From Halomonas sp. YLGW01 (GTDB lineage Bacteria; Pseudomonadota; Gammaproteobacteria; Pseudomonadales; Halomonadaceae), in contig NZ_CP062005.1 of the NCBI RefSeq assembly GCF_014840935.1, positions 2,666,001 through 2,730,000 on the forward strand: 64,000 bases of DNA. The letters run 5' to 3'. Made by a program: the position numbers and the translations under genes. Within the stretch, counting starts at the first letter, position 1. The number at the start of each line of letters is the position of its first letter. Under the pieces are notes generated by a model. The model saw nothing but the letters and a program-made list of their open reading frames with translations. It was not told the DNA's origin and searched no databases. This document shows, piece after piece, positions 8,407 to 17,093 of the stretch.

Positions 8407-10077
8407 ATGCCCGCCCTCTCGACCCGCCTGACCGCCTGGCGCCGCGGCCTGCGCAGCGTGTCCCGCTACACCGCCTACGGTGTGAGCCTCGCCGGCCTGA
8501 TCGCAAGCCTCATCCTGATGACCGTCAGCCCTGCCTGGGGCTGGGCAGCGCTGGGCTTCGCCGCCCTGGTGGCGCTGGGTACCCATGACCTTCGCCAGCG
8601 CCGGCGCACGGTGAGCCGCAACTACCCGATCCTCGCCCACCTGCGCTACGGCCTGGAGGCGATCGGCCCGGAGATCCGCCAGTACTTCATCCAGGCGGAT
8701 ACCGAGCCGCGGCCCTTTTCCCGGGAGCAGCGCGAGGCGGTCTACCAGCGCGCCAAGAACGTCTCCGACAAGAAACCCTTCGGTACGCTGCACGATGTCT
8801 ATGCACCGGGCTATGAATGGGTCAATCCGTCGCTGGCCCCCGCGCCACTGGCCGGCCACGACTTTCGGGTGACCATCGGCGCCGGACGCGCCAAGCCCTA
8901 TGCCGCCAGCGTGTTCAACATCTCGGCGATGAGCTTCGGCTCGCTGTCGGGCCATGCCATCGAGGCCCTGAACCGCGGCGCGGCCCGCGGCGGCTTCTAT
9001 CACGACACCGGCGAGGGGGCGATCTCGCCCTACCACCGACACGGCGGCGATCTGGTATGGGAGATCGGTTCGGGCTACTTCGGCTGTCGCACCCCCGAGG
9101 GGCAGTTCAGCGAGGAGCGCTTCATCGAGGGTGCCACCCTCGAACAGGTCAAGATGATCGAGATCAAGCTCAGCCAGGGCGCCAAGCCCGGCCATGGCGG
9201 TATCCTGCCCGGCGCCAAGGTCACCGCCGAGATCGCCTCGACCCGCGGCGTGCCGGCGGGCGAGGACGTAATCTCCCCCGCCGCCCACTCCGCCTTCACC
9301 ACGCCCCGCGAGCTGATCGCCTTCATCGTGCGCCTGCGCGAGCTGTCCGGCGGCAAGCCGGTCGGCATCAAGCTCGCCATCGGCCACCCCTGGGAATGGT
9401 TCGGCCTGGTCAAGGCGATGCTCGCCACCGGCGAGCACCCGGACTTCATCGTCGTCGACGGCGGCGAGGGCGGCACCGGGGCGGCACCGCTCGAGTTCAT
9501 CAACCGCCTGGGCATGCCGCTCACCGAGGCGCTGCTGCTGGTCCACAACACCCTGGTCGGTGTGAACCTGCGCGAGTCGATCAAACTCGGCGCCGCCGGC
9601 AAGTTGATTTCAGCCTTCGATATCGCCCGCACCATCGCGCTGGGCGCCGACTGGTGCAACGCCGCCCGCGGCTACATGTTCGCGCTGGGCTGCATCCAGG
9701 CCCGCACCTGTCACACCGACCGCTGCCCCAGTGGCGTGGCCACCCAGGATCCGCGGCGCAGCGCCCACCTGGACGTGGCCGACAAGAGCACGCGGGTCTA
9801 TCACTTCCACGACAACACCCTGAAGGCGCTCGCCGAGATGCTCGCCGCGTCCGGCCTCCACGACCCCACTGAACTCGGCCCCGAGCACATCCTGCACCGC
9901 TGCTCGGCCCACGAGATCCGCGCCTTCGACCGCCTCCATCACTACCTGGCGCCGGGTGCCCTGCTCGACGGCCCACCCGAGCACGAGGTGTTCGCACACT
10001 ACTGGGCACAGGCCAGCGCCGACGCCTTCCAGCCCCCGGCCGCCGAAGCCGCCAGGCGCACTACCAAGCTGCGCTAA
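8407..10077 (+). CDS. Membrane-anchored FMN-binding glutamate synthase family protein
   Basis: 556 residues. Two N-terminal transmembrane segments (about 20-58) precede a domain like the FMN/Fe-S part of Glt[44 protein letters not shown] and the Cys cluster [19 protein letters not shown], typical of a [3Fe-4S] centre. The glutamine amidotransferase domain and GltD partner are absent here, so it cannot hydrolyse glutamine alone. The true acceptor or donor is unknown. AGGAG lies before the chosen ATG. It is followed after 81 nt by ynfA. Confidence 0.85.
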   Translation: MPALSTRLTAWRRGLRSVSRYTAYGVSLAGLIASLILMTVSPAWGWAALGFAALVALGTHDLRQRRRTVSRNYPILAHLRYGLEAIGPEIRQYFIQADTEPRPFSREQREAVYQRAKNVSDKKPFGTLHDVYAPGYEWVNPSLAPAPLAGHDFRVTIGAGRAKPYAASVFNISAMSFGSLSGHAIEALNRGAARGGFYHDTGEGAISPYHRHGGDLVWEIGSGYFGCRTPEGQFSEERFIEGATLEQVKMIEIKLSQGAKPGHGGILPGAKVTAEIASTRGVPAGEDVISPAAHSAFTTPRELIAFIVRLRELSGGKPVGIKLAIGHPWEWFGLVKAMLATGEHPDFIVVDGGEGGTGAAPLEFINRLGMPLTEALLLVHNTLVGVNLRESIKLGAAGKLISAFDIARTIALGADWCNAARGYMFALGCIQARTCHTDRCPSGVATQDPRRSAHLDVADKSTRVYHFHDNTLKALAEMLAASGLHDPTELGPEHILHRCSAHEIRAFDRLHHYLAPGALLDGPPEHEVFAHYWAQASADAFQPPAAEAARRTTKLR

Positions 10078-10158
10078 CGACGGCGCCCGCACCACCGCCT
10101 AATCGTTCACCGGCGCTGACGGCATCACGACTGACCTCATCCGCACAGGAGCCCTTGC

Positions 10159-10485
10159 ATGCCGACCCCGCTGCTCTACGTGGCCGCCGCCCTGGCCGAG
10201 ATCGCCGGCTGCTTCGCCTTCTGGGCATGGTGGCGTCTGGACAAGCCGCTCGGCTGGCTGCTGCCGGGCATCTTGAGCCTGGCGCTGTTCGCTTGGCTGC
10301 TGAGCCTCACCGACGCCGACTACGCCGGGCGTGCCTACGCCGCCTATGGGGGCGTCTATATCGCCACCTCGCTGGCCTGGCTGTGGCTGGTCGAGCAACG
10401 CGCCCCGGACCGCTGGGACCTGATCGGCGCCAGCCTGTGCCTCATCGGCGCGGGAGTAATCCTGCTGGGGCCCAGAGGCACCTGA
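10159..10485 (+). CDS. ynfA: YnfA/UPF0060 family membrane protein
   Basis: 108 residues, nearly all hydrophobic, with four predicted transmembrane helices. The family pattern is clear: [29 protein letters not shown] and [19 protein letters not shown]. It belongs to the UPF0060 group, related in size and topology to small multidrug resistance transporters; substrates are not settled. AGGAG is 8 nt upstream of the ATG. It may be co-transcribed with the FMN glutamate-synthase-like gene. Confidence 0.9.
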   Translation: MPTPLLYVAAALAEIAGCFAFWAWWRLDKPLGWLLPGILSLALFAWLLSLTDADYAGRAYAAYGGVYIATSLAWLWLVEQRAPDRWDLIGASLCLIGAGVILLGPRGT

Positions 10486-10605
10486 CCCAGAGGCAAATGA
10501 TCACGCCATACCAGCGCGTGCCTCCTGATGGCCGTCACAAGCGGCCCTGGCGCCGGTTCCAGAGGATCCGAGCCCCCTCGAACGAAATGACATGCGAAAA
10601 TAGTG

Positions 10606-10781
10606 TTGACCCGAAGGCCGCAACATGGAAAGATGCATCTCAGTTGGTTAGCAAGTTGAATATAGTCAGTTGTAATCGAAGTCCTTCGGTAGCCCTGGTG
10701 TATATCTCCTTTGTTTTACCCACTATTCATCGGGTATCACCCGGCAATCGCAAGAGCGCTTTTAGCGCAAGGATATTGAAA
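10606..10781 (+). promoter_or_regulatory. Promoter and long 5' leader of second csp gene
   Basis: TTGACC (10606-10611) and AAAGAT (10629-10634), 17 nt apart, then about 145 nt of unusually A+T-rich leader. Shared with the other csp leader, in the same order: CTTCGGTAG followed by CTGGTG (10683-10700), GTTTTACCCACT (10713-10724) and a CGGGT/ACCCG hairpin (10731-10743). Conservation in non-coding sequence implies RNA function, probably temperature-dependent folding. Confidence 0.65.
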
Positions 10782-10985
10782 ATGGCAACTGGCACAGTTA
10801 AGTGGTTCAACGACACTAAAGGTTTCGGCTTCATTTCTCCGGCAGACGGTGGCGACGACCTGTTCGCACACTTCTCCGAGATCCAGGCAGAAGGCTTCAA
10901 GTCTCTGCAGGACGGCCAGGAAGTTTCCTTTGACGTCACCCAGGGCAAGAAAGGCCTGCAGGCGTCAAACATCAAGGCCATCTAA
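10782..10985 (+). CDS. CspA-family cold-shock protein (second copy)
   Basis: 67-residue cold-shock domain, [20 protein letters not shown] onward, with RNP motifs KGFGFI and DLFAHFS. It differs from the copy at the left end of the window at only about ten positions, so they are recent paralogues. Any frame extension upstream runs through the leader and is not coding. It is a single-gene transcript with a conserved leader and a strong terminator. The role is nucleic-acid chaperone; whether it is cold-induced cannot be read from the protein. Confidence 0.95.
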   Translation: MATGTVKWFNDTKGFGFISPADGGDDLFAHFSEIQAEGFKSLQDGQEVSFDVTQGKKGLQASNIKAI

Positions 10986-11039
10986 TCTCCGACTAACCGT
11001 CGAGATTTGAAAGCCTCTCGAACCGCAAGGTTTGAGACT

Positions 11040-11063
11040 CAAGGCCCGCTTCGGCGGGCCTTG
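11040..11063 (+). terminator. Terminator of second csp gene
   Basis: Perfect 10-bp stem CAAGGCCCGC/GCGGGCCTTG capped by a TTCG tetraloop and followed by TTGCGTTT. The stem sequence is almost that of the other csp terminator. Confidence 0.85.
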
Positions 11064-11291
11064 TTGCGTTTGGGCATTATGCCCAGCCGCTCCCCCCCGG
11101 CCGGTGACACCTGGCTCTTCTTGAGCCCCCTCGTTACAGCTCTTCAATACAGCAGTCCTTCCTCGTTGCAACCTCTCGCCTTCCCCCCTGGCGAAGTTCC
11201 CTAGCGTTGAGTCCGACCTGCGCATCGCGTTCAGCCACCACCAGAGCGAATGCTAGAATCGAGTCCTCGGCGTGACGACACCAGGATGCCC

Positions 11292-11894
11292 ATGACGATC
11301 GATACCACCCACCTCAACCAGCAGATGACCCACTTCGACGATCACCAGGAGATCTGGCTGTTCGGCTATGGCTCACTGATCTGGAAGGCCGACTTTCCCT
11401 ACCTGGAGCGTCGCCCGGCGCATATCCGCGGCTGGGTACGCCGCTTCTGGCAGGGCTCACACGACCACCGCGGCACCCCCGAGGCCCCCGGCCGCGTGGC
11501 CACCCTGGTGCGCGAGCCAGGCGCCGTCTGCCACGGCATGGCCTACCGCATCACCCCGGAGACGCTGGGCCCGCTGGATGTGCGCGAGAAGAATGGCTAC
11601 CTGCGCGTGGTCACCGAGCTGCACTTCGATGATGGCCCTGACGATGCAGATTCCCGTGACGGTACAGCCAGTGCGTCCGCCGAGGGCCTGGTGTATCTCG
11701 CCACCGAGGATAACGCCGCCTTCCTGGGCGATGCGCCCCATGACGCCATCGCCCAGCAGATCGCCAAGGCCCACGGTGAAAGTGGCCCCAACCGGGACTA
11801 TCTGCTCAACCTCGCCACAGCGCTCGAACGCCTCGGCCACCACGACGAGCATGTGATCTCGCTGGCCAGCCACTTAAGCGGCGAGGCCTCCTAA
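11292..11894 (+). CDS. ChaC-like glutathione-specific gamma-glutamylcyclotransferase
   Basis: 200 residues from the chosen ATG. The fold signature LFGYGSLIWKADF, the basic stretch GWVRRFWQGS, GRVATLV and the REKNGYLRV region, which would carry the catalytic Glu, fit ChaC proteins. These cleave glutathione to 5-oxoproline and Cys-Gly in the cytosol. AGG sits 6 nt before this ATG, whereas an ATG two codons earlier is too close to it. A second cyclotransferase-fold gene follows 90 nt later. Confidence 0.85.
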   Translation: MTIDTTHLNQQMTHFDDHQEIWLFGYGSLIWKADFPYLERRPAHIRGWVRRFWQGSHDHRGTPEAPGRVATLVREPGAVCHGMAYRITPETLGPLDVREKNGYLRVVTELHFDDGPDDADSRDGTASASAEGLVYLATEDNAAFLGDAPHDAIAQQIAKAHGESGPNRDYLLNLATALERLGHHDEHVISLASHLSGEAS

Positions 11895-11984
11895 GCGCTG
11901 ACTGGAACTTAGCGCCGTCCTGCCGAGTGAGACCGCCTCGCAGTGACGCGTGCGCTCCATGCAAACCCGACCCTCAGGTGAGCC

Positions 11985-12395
11985 ATGCATGCTCCTGCTC
12001 TCGCGATCCAATACACGCCGCTGGTCGCCGTCTATGGCACCCTGAAACGTGGCCTGCGCAATCATCACTGGCTGCACGGTGCCGAGTTCGTCGGCGAAGA
12101 CACCCTCACTACCGCCACCCTCTACGACCTGGGCCCCTATCCCGGCGCCCGGCTCGAGCCCTCCCGGGGAATCACGATCGAGGTCTTCCGGGTCGATAGC
12201 CGCTGCCTGGCCGGACTCGACCGGCTGGAGGATTATCGCGTGTGCGCACCGAGCACCGGCACCTACGACCGGACCATGCACGACACCGCCTTCGGGCCGG
12301 CCTGGCTCTATCTCTACAACCTGGACGTTGCCGGCTACCCCGTCATCCGCAAAGGCGGCTGGCCGGCTGAGCGGAAAGGCGAGCCCCGCGACTGA
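11985..12395 (+). CDS. AIG2/GGACT-like gamma-glutamylcyclotransferase family protein
   Basis: 136 residues with VAVYGTLKRGLRNHH, YDLGPYPG, the LDRLEDY segment containing the probable catalytic Glu, and the C-terminal AWLYLYN strand. This is the short GGACT/AIG2 branch of the same fold as the upstream ChaC-like protein. Members act on gamma-glutamyl amines or have unknown substrates. The stop codon lies inside a 13-bp tandem repeat, so the C-terminus (GEPRD) is set by repeat structure. Confidence 0.8.
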   Translation: MHAPALAIQYTPLVAVYGTLKRGLRNHHWLHGAEFVGEDTLTTATLYDLGPYPGARLEPSRGITIEVFRVDSRCLAGLDRLEDYRVCAPSTGTYDRTMHDTAFGPAWLYLYNLDVAGYPVIRKGGWPAERKGEPRD

Positions 12396-12444
12396 TTCCC
12401 GCGACTGATTCCCGCGACTGATTCCCGCGACTGATTCCCGCGAC
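12388..12444. repeat. 13-bp direct tandem repeat, four full copies plus a partial
   Basis: Unit GCGACTGATTCCC repeated exactly four times, then GCGAC. It begins in the last codons of the cyclotransferase gene; each unit contains TGA and the period is not a multiple of three, so copies stop reading in successive frames. Confidence 0.95.
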
Positions 12445-12620
12445 GGACTCACGACGCCCTCCCTCGCAGACCGGCGGACGAGCGCCGACGCGGCGGCGGC
12501 GAGGATGATAGAATACCGCGCCCGTTTGGCCCGGCGCGGCTGGCAGGTGGATACAATCGCGCCGCGCACTCCTGGCTTCAGCGTGCATCCCACGATCCCG
12601 AACTACCCAAGAGACGCGTC

Positions 12621-13847
12621 ATGATCGCAACCGTTAACACCCTCTTCCGCCCCCTGCAGCGGATAGGGCTGATCGCCCAGATCGCCATCGGCATCGTCTG
12701 CGGCGCCCTGCTGGCTTCCTACTCGCCCGACCTCGCCCAATCGGCCTCGCTGTTAGGACAAGTCTTCATCTCCGCCCTCAAGGCCGTGGCGCCGATACTG
12801 GTCTTCGTGCTGGTCACGGCCGCCATCGCCAGCCACCGGCGCGGCCAGCCCACGCACATCCGCGGCGTGCTGGTGCTCTACCTGATCGGCACCCTGATCG
12901 CCGCCCTGGTGGCCGTCGCCGCGAGCTTCGCCTTCCCGACCAGCCTGGCGCTGAATGCGCCCCAGGCCAGCGGCAACCCGCCCGGCGGCGTCGATGAGAT
13001 CCTCAAGAACCTGGTGCTGAGTGCCGTCGCCAACCCGGTCAGCGCGCTGATGGAGGCCAACTTCATCGCCATCCTGGTCTGGGCGGCCGGCCTCGGCCTG
13101 ACCCTGCGCCAGGCAAGCGAAAGCACCCGCACCCTGCTCGCCGATCTTGCCGAAGCCGTCTCGCAGATCATCCGCCTGGTGATCCGCCTCGCCCCGCTCG
13201 GTATCTTCGGCCTGGTGGCCGGCACCCTGGCCACCGCAGGCCTCGGTGCGCTGCTCGACTACGGCCACCTGCTGCTGGTGATCGTCGGCTGCATGCTGTT
13301 CGTGGCGCTGGTCACCAACCCGCTGATCGTGTTCGCCAAGACCCGCCGCAACCCCTACCCGCTGGTCTTTGCCTGCCTGCGCGGCAGTGCCATCACCGCC
13401 TTCTTCACCCGCAGCTCGGCGGCCAACATCCCGGTCAACCTGGAGCTGTGCAAGCGCCTCAAGCTGCACGCTGACACCTACTCGATCTCGATCCCGCTGG
13501 GCGCCACCATCAACATGTCCGGTGCGGCGATCACCATCACCGTGATCACCCTGTCCGCCGCTCATACCCTGGGCATCAGCGTCGACTTCGCCACCGCCCT
13601 GCTGCTGTGCATCGTCTCGGCACTGGCCGCCTGCGGCGTCTCCGGCGTGGCCGGCGGCTCGCTGCTGATCATTCCCATGGCCGCCAACCTGTTCGGCATC
13701 TCCACCGACGTGGCGATGCAGGTGGTGGCGATCGGCTTCGTGATCAGCGTGGTACAGGATTCCACCGAAACGGCACTCAACTCCTCCACCGACGTGCTGT
13801 TCACCGCCGCCGCCTGCCAGGCCGACGGCAGCACCGAGCGCGACTGA
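12621..13847 (+). CDS. sstT: Sodium:serine/threonine symporter
   Basis: 408 residues, close to the family length, of the dicarboxylate/amino acid:cation symporter fold with 8 helices and two hairpin loops. Diagnostic segments are [29 protein letters not shown], written here as two adjoining motifs ([14 protein letters not shown] and [14 protein letters not shown]), and [15 protein letters not shown]. SstT imports serine and threonine with Na+ at the inner membrane. It is alone in its unit, with a 225-nt upstream gap that includes the 13-bp repeats. Confidence 0.92.
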   Translation: MIATVNTLFRPLQRIGLIAQIAIGIVCGALLASYSPDLAQSASLLGQVFISALKAVAPILVFVLVTAAIASHRRGQPTHIRGVLVLYLIGTLIAALVAVAASFAFPTSLALNAPQASGNPPGGVDEILKNLVLSAVANPVSALMEANFIAILVWAAGLGLTLRQASESTRTLLADLAEAVSQIIRLVIRLAPLGIFGLVAGTLATAGLGALLDYGHLLLVIVGCMLFVALVTNPLIVFAKTRRNPYPLVFACLRGSAITAFFTRSSAANIPVNLELCKRLKLHADTYSISIPLGATINMSGAAITITVITLSAAHTLGISVDFATALLLCIVSALAACGVSGVAGGSLLIIPMAANLFGISTDVAMQVVAIGFVISVVQDSTETALNSSTDVLFTAAACQADGSTERD

Positions 13848-13884
13848 CCCCTCCCCCGCGTCCAGCGCCCGTTCTGGAACGAAA

Positions 13885-13914
13885 AAGCCCGCCATGGCAG
13901 ACGCCATGGCGGGC
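13885..13914 (-). terminator. Terminator between convergent sstT and aminotransferase genes
   Basis: Perfect 13-bp stem AGCCCGCCATGGC/GCCATGGCGGGCT with loop AGAC. On the minus strand it is followed by a T5 run, so it mainly ends the aminotransferase operon; the hairpin may also serve sstT. Confidence 0.85.
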
Positions 13915-13936
13915 TAACAAGTGAAGCAAGCCGCCA

Positions 13937-15157
13937 TCAGGCGAGACTGTCGGCCTCGGTTTGCTTAGTCTTACCTTCCAAGCCTTGACCTTCCAGGCTC
14001 TGACACAGCGCCGCCATCCTCTCGACCGCTTGCATCAGCACCTCATCCGGCACCGTCAGCGCCACCCGAATCAGGGTCGTGGCGCTATCACCGAAGGAGG
14101 CGCCCGGCATCACCGCCACCCCTTGTTCCTCCAGCAGACGCCAGGCGAAGGCCTCGCCGTCCAGGCCGGTCTTCGAGACATCGATCATCAGGAACATGCC
14201 GCCCTGAGGCAGGCTCGAGGACAGCGCCGGCAGCCGCTCGACGGCTTCATGCAAAAGCGCGGCGCGACGCCCCAAGGCCTCTCGCAGGCGCTCGGCGGTA
14301 TCGAAGTGCTGACGCAGGGCTGCCTCGGTCATGTCGGCGATGAACGGCTGATTGCCAAACAGCATCGTTTCCGAGATCGGCAGCAGCCGACGCGAGAACT
14401 CCACCGGGCCGATCGACCAGCCACTGCGGAAACCGGTAGCGGCATGGCTCTTGGAGATCGAGGACACCACCACGGTACGCTCACGCAGAGCCTCGATTTC
14501 CAGCGGCGAGACGAAGTCACCGTCAAAGATCAGCGCCTCGTAGACCTCGTCGCAGAGAATCCACAGATCGTGCTGGATACACAGCTCGCCCAGCTGTTCC
14601 AGGGTCTGGCGATCCAACACCGCGCCGGTGGGATTGTGGGGTGTATTGAGCATGAGCACCCGGCTTTGCGGGGTGATGGCAGCGGCCAGGTCGTCGGGCT
14701 GCATGATGAAGTCATGCGCCATGCGCAGCGGTACCGGCTGCAGGTGCGCCCCTGCCGCGCGAATCACCCCTTCATAGGTGGCGTAGTAGGGATCGCCGGT
14801 CAGCACGCCGTCGCCTTCACCGGCCAGCGCCAGGATCACCGCGAAGAGCGCGGTCTGGGTGCCGGGAAAGCACAGCACGTTTTCCTCGTCGATGCCGGGA
14901 AAGCGAGGCGCATAGGTGTCGATCAGTGCATCCACCAGGCCCGGCTCGCCACGCCCGTTGGAATAGCGCGTGCGGCCGGCCCGCAGGGCGTCGATACAGT
15001 GCTCGACCAGGGCCGGGTCAGTGGTGATATCCGGCTCGCCGATGCTCAGCTCGATGAGTGCTTCGCCCTTGGCCTGACGCTCCCTGGCGGCATTGTGCAC
15101 CGCCCATTTGTCGCCGCCGAGATCATACAGACGATCGGTGATCGATGCATAGCGCAT
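13937..15157 (-). CDS. Class I/II PLP aminotransferase, AruH-like
   Basis: 406 residues, fold-type I. Visible motifs are LSIGEPDITT, LNTPHNPTGAVLD, CDEVYEALIFDG and the PLP-binding SSISKSHAATGFRSGW with Lys near 236. The string of motifs closely follows P. aeruginosa AruH, arginine:pyruvate transaminase, so basic or related amino acids are likely substrates, though related enzymes vary. The gene starts 10 nt after the TetR gene ends on the same strand, giving a regulator-first operon, and lies back to back with a polar amino-acid ABC transporter. Confidence 0.85.
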   Translation of the reverse strand: MRYASITDRLYDLGGDKWAVHNAARERQAKGEALIELSIGEPDITTDPALVEHCIDALRAGRTRYSNGRGEPGLVDALIDTYAPRFPGIDEENVLCFPGTQTALFAVILALAGEGDGVLTGDPYYATYEGVIRAAGAHLQPVPLRMAHDFIMQPDDLAAAITPQSRVLMLNTPHNPTGAVLDRQTLEQLGELCIQHDLWILCDEVYEALIFDGDFVSPLEIEALRERTVVVSSISKSHAATGFRSGWSIGPVEFSRRLLPISETMLFGNQPFIADMTEAALRQHFDTAERLREALGRRAALLHEAVERLPALSSSLPQGGMFLMIDVSKTGLDGEAFAWRLLEEQGVAVMPGASFGDSATTLIRVALTVPDEVLMQAVERMAALCQSLEGQGLEGKTKQTEADSLA

Positions 15158-15167
15158 GAGACTTGTC

Positions 15168-15845
15168 CTATTGGTTGTCGGGAGGAGGTGACTGGTCACC
15201 GTTGGCGAGATGCTGGGCGAGAGTATTGTCGGGCAACCCGAGGATGCCCTCCGCCGCACTCAGCGCGATCCCCGGCAGCCGGCGCGCATCATAAAGCCCG
15301 TGCCCCAGCCCCCCTTCCAGCCACAGGCCATCAATCAGCGCGTTCAGCGCGATGGCGTAGTGCTGGCAAGTGACGGGGTCCGCCGGTCGCGCAGACGCCA
15401 TAAGCAGCGGGTGAATCAGCGTTTCCAGCAGGGTCAGGAATTCGCGATAACTTTCACGGTGAATGTCGGCGTATTCCGGCTCGGTTCGCACGCGACCGAT
15501 GAAGGTGGCCCACAGCGCCACCTTGCGGGGCGACAGGTTGGGCGCCGTCACGTTGGCGACGATGAAGCGGGCCAAACGCTGCTCGGGGGCCCCGCCGCCC
15601 TTCTCGGCGGATTCCGCGGCTTCACCGGTCAGCTGCCCGATCAGGTAACCATAGGCGGCACTCACCATCGCATCCTTGGAGCCGAAGTAATGACGGATCA
15701 GCCCCGCCGTAACTCCCGCTCTCTCGGCCACACGACGCGCACTAGCGCCGTTCATGCCGTGCTCGGCCACACAGTCCAGAGTGGCTTCGAGCAAACTGCG
15801 TCGCCGTGCATCCATGGACCACCGCTGAAATGATTTCCTGCTCAT
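15168..15845 (-). CDS. TetR/BetI-like transcriptional regulator
   Basis: About 225 residues. N-terminal helix-turn-helix: RRSLLEATLDCVAEHGMNG, then ARRVAERAGVTAGLIRHYFGSKD, the typical TetR layout. The C-terminal helical domain resembles BetI-type regulators (HYAIALNALIDGLWLEGGL). Two in-frame ATGs, three codons apart, are possible starts; the inner one is taken. It leads the operon with the aminotransferase and faces the ABC transporter promoter, which holds a perfect dyad fit for a TetR dimer. Repression of both units is inferred. Confidence 0.88.
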   Translation of the reverse strand: MSRKSFQRWSMDARRRSLLEATLDCVAEHGMNGASARRVAERAGVTAGLIRHYFGSKDAMVSAAYGYLIGQLTGEAAESAEKGGGAPEQRLARFIVANVTAPNLSPRKVALWATFIGRVRTEPEYADIHRESYREFLTLLETLIHPLLMASARPADPVTCQHYAIALNALIDGLWLEGGLGHGLYDARRLPGIALSAAEGILGLPDNTLAQHLANGDQSPPPDNQ

Positions 15846-16071
15846 AGTCCCCATCGTTTCCGGTCAGAAGAATCCGCCTCGGCGCAGTCACTTTGCCAAG
15901 GCCACCTCGCTAAGGCCACTGCGAACAGACCACCTCTCATGGATATCGCCTCATGAGTTAAGAACCTGAAAAGTCTTGTGATTTCGATACAAAACCTGCC
16001 CCTGAGGCCGCCGAATCAACAGCATCAAATTAGCCTTTCGCTGAATATTGACGCTTTGAATCTCGCCGGAC

Positions 16072-16099
16072 TTGGCTTACAGTTATACTGTCGTATAAC
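16072..16099 (+). promoter_or_regulatory. Promoter with overlapping TetR-type operator
   Basis: TTGGCT (16072-16077) and TATAAC (16094-16099), 16 nt apart. The -10 is the right half of a perfect palindrome, GTTATAC-TGTC-GTATAAC (16082-16099). A repressor here would block the ABC transporter promoter. The rest of the 338-nt divergent gap shows no gene. Confidence 0.65.
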
Positions 16100-16183
16100 A
16101 AGGAACTAATTGCAAGCGCCTGCTAGATGACGACGTTTCCCCTCCAGGAGGCAGATGGGCGCCCCCCAGAGACGAGATAATCA

Positions 16184-16954
16184 ATGGCAAACGAACCTGC
16201 AATAGAGATCAGCGACCTACGCAAGCGATTCGGCTCCCTCGAGGTCCTGAAGGGCATTTCCCTGACCGCCAGCCAGGGCGATGTCGTCGCCATCATTGGC
16301 GGCTCGGGCTCGGGTAAATCGACGCTGCTCAGGTGCATCAACCTGCTGGAACGCCCGACCTCTGGCGAGGTGGCGATTCAGGGCGAAACCTATCACATGC
16401 GTACCGCCCGCCATGGCGATCAGGAAATCGTCGACCGCCGCCAGGTCCAGCGCATCCGCGCCCACCTCGGCATGGTCTTTCAGAACTTCAACCTCTGGCC
16501 GCACCGCACGGTGCTGGAAAACGTCATCGAGGTGCCCATTCATGTACTAGGCATGAAGCGCGACGAGGCCGTTCACCGCGCCGAGCTGCTGCTCGATCGA
16601 GTCGGGCTTGGCAGCAAGAAGTCGATGTATCCGGGTTTCATGTCCGGCGGTCAGCAGCAACGCGCTGCCATTGCCCGGGTGCTGGCCGTCGACCCGCTGG
16701 CCATGCTGTTCGATGAACCTACCTCGGCGCTCGACCCGGAGCTGGTCGGCGAGGTGCTGTCCGTGATCCGTGATCTGGCCGCCGAGCAGCGCACCATGAT
16801 GCTGGTGACCCACGAGATGGCCTTCGCGCGTGACGTGGCCACCCACGTGGTGTTCCTCCGAGAAGGCGTCATCGAAGAACAGGGCCCTCCCGGCCAGATC
16901 TTTGGCAATCCCCAGTCGCCGCACTTGAAACAGTTCATCAGCTCGGTGGCCTGA
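16184..16954 (+). CDS. Polar amino acid ABC transporter, ATP-binding subunit (HisP/GlnQ type)
   Basis: 256 residues with every ATPase motif intact: Walker A GGSGSGKST (about 39-47), Q-loop VFQNFNLWPH, signature MSGGQQQRAAIAR, Walker B MLFDEPTSALDPE and the H-loop VTHEM. The insertion between Walker A and the Q-loop is typical of basic/polar amino acid importers. First gene of a unit encoding ATPase, binding protein and two permeases. It works on the cytoplasmic face, paired with the two downstream membrane subunits. Confidence 0.93.
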   Translation: MANEPAIEISDLRKRFGSLEVLKGISLTASQGDVVAIIGGSGSGKSTLLRCINLLERPTSGEVAIQGETYHMRTARHGDQEIVDRRQVQRIRAHLGMVFQNFNLWPHRTVLENVIEVPIHVLGMKRDEAVHRAELLLDRVGLGSKKSMYPGFMSGGQQQRAAIARVLAVDPLAMLFDEPTSALDPELVGEVLSVIRDLAAEQRTMMLVTHEMAFARDVATHVVFLREGVIEEQGPPGQIFGNPQSPHLKQFISSVA

Positions 16955-17093
16955 CCGCCTACGTGGCTTCATCAACACGGCTTATCAGCGACAGCTTTAT
17001 CAACGACGGCTTCATCGACGGCACGCTTAACCACCCTTAACGGCAGGGTTAACCAGTCTGCCAAGAACGCCTAAAACAAGAGAGGTAATCCCC

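Noticed and set aside
10155-10985. A 276-codon frame joining the ynfA region to the cold-shock domain
   Set aside because: The first three quarters are out of frame with ynfA and pass through the csp promoter and leader; only the last 67 codons are coding.
12753-13907. A 384-codon open frame on the minus strand, antisense to sstT
   Set aside because: It encodes Gln/Gly/His-rich low-complexity sequence typical of the complement of high-G+C genes; the sense frame is a clear transporter. Similar antisense frames (for example 58064-60370, 5539-7281, 13961-15373) were rejected for the same reason.
16955-17093. ACCCT/AGGGT stem-loop between the ATPase and binding-protein genes
   Set aside because: Only a 5-bp stem with A+T flanks; not strong enough to list as a terminator.
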